In this document: piece by piece, positions 58,104 through 64,000 of the stretch
How the letters are laid out: the number at the start of each line of letters is the position of its first letter
Position numbering within the stretch: position 1 is the first letter of the stretch
Assembly: GCA_020081605.1 (NCBI GenBank)
Contig: JAHREC010000019.1
Location: 682,001-746,000 of the forward strand
Length of the DNA: 64,000 bases
From: Albifimbria verrucaria
Lineage: Eukaryota > Ascomycota > Sordariomycetes > Hypocreales > Stachybotryaceae
Direction of reading: 5' to 3'
Translations under genes and position numbers: made by a program
The notes under the pieces: generated by a model
Told to the model about the DNA's origin: nothing
Database searches by the model: none
Seen by the model: only the letters and a program-made list of their open reading frames with translations

Positions 58104-59251
58104 GGCAAAAGGCGTACGGATGGAAGTCAGGGAGGTCCCCAGGTGATGCCCTCGCCGCTCTTGAAGAGTGAGAGGAAGAGAGAAGGAAGGAAGGAAAGAA
58201 GAATAATGCCGTTCAACACCGCCCGTACGTCAACAGCTGCGAGCTAACCGGGACGAACCAGGCTACACACTCCACGCGCGGTGTTGGGTGGCGACTGGCG
58301 GGTGTAAGAAGCACGGCGGTTAAAGTCCGACAGGGGGCGTATCGTCGAGCCAAAGCTAACGAGGAAACTCGCTCAGCGTGCTCCGGTAGCAGAAGCATCT
58401 GTCCAAGCCCGTGGGTGTGAGAGTTTCGAGCCCTCGAAAAAGGTAGGCCCAGGTTAGGGAGGGTGGGGAGGAGGTCCGTTGGGGGAGTGTTGTGGTTGGC
58501 GGAAGGAAGAAAGACTGCGATGTTTTTGTGAAAGAAGGGTCTGAATAATCGGAGCAATGCGGTCAGTTTTGGTGTTTGTGACGACAGACGCCCAGATAGG
58601 CAGTCAGCCAGTGTACTGTGCTGTACCTCTATAGCGCGGTGCAAAAGGTACTTCTGTCCCGGTGCCTGTGCGCTGCTGTGCGCTGCGGTGCCTGTATCTG
58701 CGTCTGTACCTGGCACGCACGCTGGCTGCACCGAACCTTGAACGCGAACCCCGCTAGAATCTGGTCAGTGGCGACAGAGGCTTCCAAATTTCAGCTGCCA
58801 GCCAGTGCGCACACGCCTAGGCTTGCTTGGCCTTGGGCCTAGCTTCAGGCTCAGGGTCCCCGTAAAGGCCCCCGTTGTGACCCCACTAATTCCAAAAACT
58901 TCAATCCGAATTCGCTGACATATGCTGCTGGAGTGGCGACTGGTGTAAGAGCTGAGCGTGAATGTCCGTTCAGCATCGTGAAAACCGACAATGTTGGACA
59001 GAAGAATGCGAGGAATCCTTTTCGAATAACTATAAGCAGCATGGAATCACCAGCAACCGTTCCATTAATCTCTCCACATGTTAGCACGGCGCACACCACC
59101 CAATACATCAGCTCTCACAAGCTCTCTTCCCCAAGCGCGCGGTAAACTCCATGTCTTGTTCCCATTTTATAGCCGGCCATCTCACAACTGGATGAGCAAA
59201 GACCATAGTGTACAAATGCAATCGCCATTGTCAATCTCCCCTGCTTGCCCC
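58104..59251. other. Intergenic spacer, 1.15 kb
   Basis: Promoter of the RING gene and 3' flank of Prp19 (both minus). A minus-strand frame (58213-58731) has no family resemblance. Confidence 0.5.
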
Positions 59252-60904
59252 TTACTGCTCCTTGACGCCAAACACGCTCACCACGCCCTCGCCGTTCGCC
59301 GCCACCAGCTTCTTCCCCGAGGCGCCCCACCGCACGGCCACCGCCGGCGTTGAGTTCCGGAACGGCTCGCTCCAGCTCTTGCTCGACTTGGTGTACTGCT
59401 GCACCGTCAGGCCAGAAGCGCCGCCCGTCGCCAGGAACTGTCCGCTGTAATCCCACGCCAGGGACTGCACCGATCCGCCCGTCTCCAGCACCTTGGCCGT
59501 CGCCGCGTCGCCCTCCTTTCGCAGGTCGAAGATGGTCACCGTCGTCTGTCCCTTGGCCGTCGCCGCCAACCAGAATCCGTTCTCGGAGAAGGTGAGTGCC
59601 TGCACGGGGCTCTGAGCTCGAATGTTGCCGCCTGCTCCAGTGTCGTCGTCATCCACAGCTTGATAGAGCCGGAGACCGTGCCAGCGGCAAACAGGTGGCC
59701 GTCGGGGTGGAATGCGCAAGCGGTAAGAGCTGGGGTTGATTAGCAATACATCCAAGAGACCGACAACGGTGGCATGTTGAAACTTACAGGCATCAGCGTA
59801 GGCCCGGCTCACGCGCTGCAGCGAAGCCAGGTCGTAGAACACCACGCTCTTGTCAGCACCGACCGAGGCCAAGAGCTGGCCGCCGGGGTGGCTGCTCAGG
59901 GCCGTCACGGGTCCAGCATGCTCTGAGAGGCTGCCGGCCTCGTTTCCGCCCTCGTACACCTTGATGGTGCCCTGGCTGGTAGCAAACAGTAGCTTGCTTC
60001 CGGTCCAGAGGGTATCTGTGACTGCCTCCTGCACCGGCACCTCTCTCTCCAGCTTATCCGCATCGATAGAGTAGATGGCCGCCTGGCCCTTCAGGCCACC
60101 CAGAGCGGCGTGAGTGCCAACCACATCCAGCGACGTCGCCTGCGACACGGGGAGGGCGTTGGAAGTCTCGTTGCCGAACGCGGACACCTCCTCGCTGGTG
60201 ACCCAGTCCTCGGGGATGGGACGCTTCTTGCGGCCCTTTGACAGCCTGTGATGAAACAGTTAGCATGTAGATTCGATCCCGGCGCGTAGGTGTAACCCAC
60301 TCCTTGTGCGTCTCGTCAACGTGCGCAGCCAGCGCCGCCGGCAGAGCCTCGACACTGTCCACGTCCATGCCCTCGCCGTTCGTGGCACCTTCCGCCACCG
60401 TAAGCCTGCTCAGAGCATCTCGCGCCGCGTCCCTCTCCTTGGTCAGGCGCGCAATGACTCGGACCGCCGCGTCGTGCTGGTACAGGGCCGTTGCGAGCTC
60501 CTCCCGGGTGCGAGCCAGCTGCTCCTTCAGGTTGTACGTCTCCAGGGCCAGGGCATCCCACTCGTTCTGAAAGGTGGCGAGCAGGGCGGGGATCGAGGTC
60601 AGGGTCGGTGGGCGCGGTCTCACGATGCGCGAGGACTTGACTGGGAGAAGGTCGTCGGCTGTGAGGGCCTCGCCGGTGCTGGGCTCGGTTCCATTCTCGT
60701 TGATGTACTGCTCGATCAATCGCTTCTCGTAGACCACCCCTTGAAAGACGTCAGCAACACGGTTCTCGCGAGATGGCTCGTGGTGCGCCTACCTGATTTC
60801 TTGGAAACCACAGGTTCTTGGGGAGCCTCCCCAGAAACTGGTCAACGGTCAGCATGAAATTCACCATCAGCATCGCGGTTGAGCAACTCACTCCCACAAA
60901 GCAT
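59252..60904 (-). CDS. PRP19: Prp19, U-box E3 ligase and WD40 core of the NineTeen splicing complex
   Basis: The protein forms the tetrameric core of the NTC, needed for spliceosome activation. A 13-base first exon (60892-60904, MLCG) is followed by exon 2 (60793-60837), which reads ISGEAPQEPVVSKKSG across the junctions. Exon 3 from 60739 reads VVYEKRLIEQYINENGTEPS; together these form the U-box. Then come DLLPVKSSRIVRPRPPTLTS, a coiled coil (NEWDALALETYNLKEQLART, VIARLTKERDAARDALSRL), and after the next intron LSKGRKKRPIPEDWVT. WD repeats follow (GPVTALSSHPGGQLLASVGA, ACAFHPDGHLFAAGTVSGS, ALTFSENGFWLAATAKGQT) to VVSVFGVKEQ. One base is missing near 59615-59625 (before SPVQALTFSEN). The minute first exon is a typical Prp19 feature in filamentous fungi. 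Confidence 0.95.
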
Positions 60905-61305
60905 CGCGACTGGTATTCTGGCCCTGTGGCGCTCCCAATTGACAAACGGATGAAAAGTGTTGTGGTTGTGTCTAGCTGCCTGGTATCGCGACTACATAGT
61001 ACACAAGGAACAGTCCCAATCCCGAATGAGTTTTTCCGCCGACCTTGCTCCAAGCTCCAAGCGCTTAGTCATCCGACGACATGCTGGCTGCTGGCTGCTG
61101 GTTGCTGGATGCGATAAGATAAGATAAGCCCAGCCAAAGCAGCATCGCGGAGCTCCCGCCATGGGCCACTTCCGCATTCTACTATATAACTATCCAGTCC
61201 AGAACCCATTGTGATTTATTCTTCTGTCTTGCTTGTTTCTAATACCTCTACCGCTGTATATTTTTTGACTTTATACATTTTCAATCTATTGTGCAGGCCT
61301 TCATA
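60905..61305. promoter_or_regulatory. Divergent promoter of Prp19 and OHCU decarboxylase
   Basis: 401 bases between two divergent start codons. A TATA-like ctatataactat lies at about 61180-61192, and a GATAAGATAAGATAAG triplet at about 61111-61126 matches the GATA-factor core HGATAR repeated three times. GATA sites of this kind control nitrogen-catabolic genes in fungi, which fits a purine-degradation gene. Confidence 0.55.
61111..61126. promoter_or_regulatory. Triple GATA motif upstream of OHCU decarboxylase
   Basis: The bases GATAAGATAAGATAAG place three overlapping HGATAR cores 180-195 bases before the decarboxylase start and about 210 bases before the Prp19 start. AreA/Nit2-type GATA factors bind such clusters in nitrogen-repressed genes. 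Confidence 0.5.
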
Positions 61306-61907
61306 ATGGGCCAATCAACACCCCAACCTACTCTTCCCAGCATCGGGACTGTTCCGTCCCTCTCTGAGACGGACCAGACGCAGCTCCTGGACCTCCTCTT
61401 CGAGCCTCATCCAACAATGCACACCACTTTTTGCCCATAATACGCTCCACGACTTACCAATCCTACCCCGACCTGATCTCTGCCTGTCGTGCCCAGCTCC
61501 ACTCCCTGGCCGCCTCCTCCACGCCCAGCGCACCGAACCCTGTCCTGCTGGACATCCTCGGCTCCCACCCGCGCCTCGGAGAGCGGAGGAAGTTGTCCGC
61601 GCATTCCGAGGCCGAGCAGGCCAAGCTCTGGGGCAATCTTGAGGAGCTGGCGCGCCTCAACAAGGAGTACGAGGAGGCCTTTCCTGGGCTACGGTACATC
61701 GTCTTTGTCAACGGCCGCGGCGATGATGAGATCTTCGTGGACATGAAGGCCCGGATTGTGAGGAACGACTTCGGTCTCGAGGTGGAGACGGCGATGCAGG
61801 TAAGCAGATTGACGCTCATTGCTGGAGTGAGATTTACAAGCTGACTTGTACAGGCCATTTGCGACATTGCCAACGACCGAGCGTCCAAGGCTCTCAAGCA
61901 GACATAA
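61306..61907 (+). CDS. OHCU decarboxylase (uric acid degradation), one apparent deletion
   Basis: The enzyme converts 2-oxo-4-hydroxy-4-carboxy-5-ureidoimidazoline to S-allantoin, the last step from urate. The reading is MGQSTPQPTLPSIGTVPSLS, LLDLLFEPHPTMHTT, one base missing in the T5 run 61428-61432, then LPIIRSTTYQSYPDLISACR, the family motif LGSHPRLGERRKLSAHSEAE, and EEAFPGLRYIVFVNGRG. An intron at 61800-61853 is followed by AICDIANDRASKALKQT. The HPRLG histidine and the following Ser-Ala/Glu region form the active site in characterised homologues. About 182 residues. Three GATA motifs sit upstream, consistent with nitrogen control. Confidence 0.92.
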
Positions 61908-62231
61908 TCTCACAGACCAGCACGCCCTACAGTCAATATCTCGTTCAAACCCGCAATGGAATACTCATGAGTACGTGTAAGTCCTATGTGTATCATGACT
62001 ACCCACAGTAACAGCAATGTTGCCCTCCTCAACTCCGAATAGACGCGTCGTTTAAACACCTTTGCAGGCGACCTCGACACCGTAATAATGCAAGTCTCAT
62101 CTGTCACCTCGTAAACAGCACCGTTTCTTGGTTTTTTTGTGTGTCCCCTTGCCGTGATTCATACGCCGAGTAAATATGCGTTCATGATCAAATACAGTAG
62201 AGAAGAATGCATCCTCCACTCCTTCGCTTCT
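61908..62231. other. Intergenic spacer, 0.32 kb
   Basis: 3' flanks of convergent genes, with nothing else recognised. Confidence 0.5.
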
Positions 62232-63428
62232 TTATCCCGACACCCACGAAATACCATCCAATTCGTCAAGATACTCTTCGTATGAATGGTCATCTGAGGC
62301 AGCAGCCGGGGTGTGAGACGCCCCGCCGCCAAAGATCACACTGAAATCCGAATAAACATGCTCTGGGTCGTCAGTTACGTCACCAAAGCCATCGTCTTCC
62401 GGGTGCAGGAAGGCGAAACTATCCTCGTCCAAATCATCGTAGCTGGTGCATACGGGCCGCAGCTCAGGCGACCCTACAGGGTGTATGCGCGGCGATATCC
62501 GCTCGTTCGCGACGACGGCGTCGGCCGATGGCCGTGGCAGCGCCGCTGGTTTCGATAGACGACATGTCGGTGGCTTTGCCACGGGCGCAGCAGGCTTGGC
62601 GACGGTTGCACAGAGACGCTCTGGGGCCGCTGTGGGCATGCCTCGTCCTGAGCCGTCACTGTTCAACGATGGTTGTAAATACTTGCCCCTGACGCAGCTT
62701 GTAGACTCTGTGGCTCCACGGCGCTTTCAAAGTTGCGTCCATGTTGTCCCCATCTAACGTGGCGTTCCCTGGCCTAATTATTCCAGGTCTGCCAACGATA
62801 CCAAGTCTCCTCCGTAAGCTGTTCATCAAAGAGAACCTAAGAAATGATGTAGCATGGAGGTGAGCCACCCGTCTCGCCATGTCAATGGACGTAGCAATCT
62901 TGAGGAACCGCTTGTCACCAGACTTGAGGCCCTCCCGATTGAGGATATGTGTAGCAGGTTGAGAAAAGGGTTGAGATAGCCGGCTCGTGATGAGCTGTGC
63001 TCGTAGGCGCCGCTTCTTACAACTCAGATCCGCCGTGTTTGGACCATCGACATCTAGGCCATGACGGGAGCGCTTAACTCCCTCATCAGCATAAAGGGTC
63101 GTTGGCTCACGAACTCCAGGGGACTGGATGCTCCGCTGCTAGAGAATGTAAATCTTGGCTCTTCACTTTGGTCGACCGGGTCGAGGTCAGGAAGCTCGAC
63201 TTCAACCTCCTTTTCCTCAACCGGCGACGGAGAACACGACCGCTCCGCCAGCAACACCTTGAGCGCTCCTTCAGGCGATGAGAAGCGCGGTATCTCGGCG
63301 AGCCGCTCCACATGGGAGTGCAAGGCCAGGCCGTCGTCGCCACCGACACCTCCCAGCGCTCCGTGGCGGCGCCATCGCTTGCAATATGTCGAAGGACGTC
63401 GGGGCGTCTGTCTGACTTCCAGAACCAT
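62232..63428 (-). CDS. Conserved fungal protein of unknown function, two apparent deletions
   Basis: The start at 63428 gives MVLEVRQTPRRPSTYCKRWR then ALHSHVERLAEIPRF, SSPEGALKVLLAE and an acidic/Ser-rich linker. After a missing base at about 63062-63070 the conserved core reads CKKRRLRAQLITSRLSQPFS, QPATHILNREGLKSGDKRFL and ARRVAHLHATSFLRFSLMNS then LRRRLG. After another at about 62658-62665 comes a low-complexity region and an acidic aromatic tail (YDDLDEDSFAFLHPEDDGF, DELDGISWVSG). The core is a block I recognise from uncharacterised proteins across filamentous ascomycetes; no domain function is known to me. Total about 395 residues. No leader or membrane segment. Confidence 0.75.
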
Positions 63429-63832
63429 TGTTATTCCGGGTGGCGAGTTCTTCGCTCTTTAGAAAATGCCCTTGCAGCTAAGGCCTGGGACCGCTGCTCC
63501 TGGATGGTCACGCTCTCGTTGAGGGAGCCATTCGTAGTAGCTGAGAAGCTCGTGGGCACTTATACAACACTGCTGAAGATGGACGTGGCCACACAATGTA
63601 AACCGGCGACGTCAACTGAAAGTAACAAATAAAAATATACTGTAAATAAGGATGAAAAGACAAAAATATGTTCAGCTCAAGATGGGAGTATAAAAGAGAC
63701 GTGGGGTGTGGAAGAATGCGTGCTGGTCTTGTATGTCCGCAGACAGCTTCAGGTGACAGGGCTTTGCGACGACTCCAGCAGAGGGAGCTTGGCTCTAGAT
63801 CCAGAACAGGGGCCCAGTGATCGACGTCTCCT

Positions 63833-63950
63833 CTATCATGCAGCAGATGATCCACAGTCGAAGGCGGCGAGTTCCGCTTGGGCCTTTGCGTGTTTCTGTT
63901 TCTCTCGAAACGACGTGAGCGTCGCGATGAGGCTTTTGGATGAGCAGCAG
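63833..63950 (-). CDS. Possible C-terminal exon of a gene entering from the right edge
   Basis: Minus-strand reading gives SLIATLTSFREKQKHAKAQA then ELAAFDCGSSAA and a stop, with codon use and composition that look coding. An overlapping longer frame (to 63508) is less protein-like. The 5' part is outside the window, and I recognise no family. Confidence 0.35.
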
Positions 63951-64000
63951 AGAGTCGAGATTGGGTGGAGGGATCTAGCAACCAGAAACAAGAAGGACGG

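Noticed and set aside
1..64000. CRISPR arrays, operons, transposons, rRNA
   Set aside because: No spaced repeats, transposase, reverse transcriptase, terminal repeats or ribosomal RNA segments were recognised. The organism is eukaryotic.

Overview
The window is nuclear DNA of a filamentous ascomycete, most likely a Sordariomycete of the order Hypocreales. The evidence is short introns (about 50-75 bases, GTRNGT...YAG) in most genes, monocistronic genes on both strands, fungal-only families (Zn2Cys6 regulator, RTA1 protein, CBM1 and CBM18 modules, GH71 alpha-1,3-glucanase, small secreted cysteine proteins) and fungal forms of core eukaryotic proteins (Prp19, Pelota, Rrb1). I could not fix the genus from sequence alone.

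Layout. Positions 1-38 kb look like an accessory compartment with long AT-richer spacers. In order it holds: the end of a choice-of-anchor-B-like secreted protein, a catalase, a CorA-like two-TM protein, a secretory lipase-like hydrolase, a sugar transporter facing a pectin lyase, a GH71 alpha-1,3-glucanase facing a GH18 chitinase with a CBM18 insert, two related small secreted proteins, a Zn2Cys6 regulator divergent from an RTA1 membrane protein, an APC amino-acid permease, a multi-TM protein of unknown function with a decayed partial copy beside it, and a Gly-rich/Cys-rich secreted protein. From about 38.4 kb onward the DNA is more GC-rich. It holds a CBM1 secreted protein and then mostly housekeeping genes: Rrb1 (ribosome assembly), thioredoxin, a WDR44/Dgr2-like WD40 protein, Pelota/Dom34, an aldo-keto reductase, a disordered Q/E-repeat protein, a RING protein with SUMO-interacting motifs, Prp19, OHCU decarboxylase (purine catabolism) and a conserved fungal protein of unknown function.

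The dominant structural observation is that many genes are cut into two or more frames, and that in the cases I followed base by base the break is explained by one missing base, often in a C/G or A/T run. This affects an essential gene (Rrb1, five sites) and Prp19 as well as accessory genes. I followed no break that needed an insertion or a nonsense mutation, apart from the decayed copy at 34.8-35.6 kb. The simplest explanation is residual deletion error in a long-read assembly, not mass pseudogenisation, so the broken genes are annotated as whole loci with the break positions noted.

Functionally the left half reads as secreted wall- and plant-polymer degradation (pectin, alpha-1,3-glucan, chitin) plus uptake, detoxification and effector-like secreted proteins. 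I see no CRISPR, operon, transposase, rRNA or convincing tRNA, and no clear secondary-metabolite cluster.
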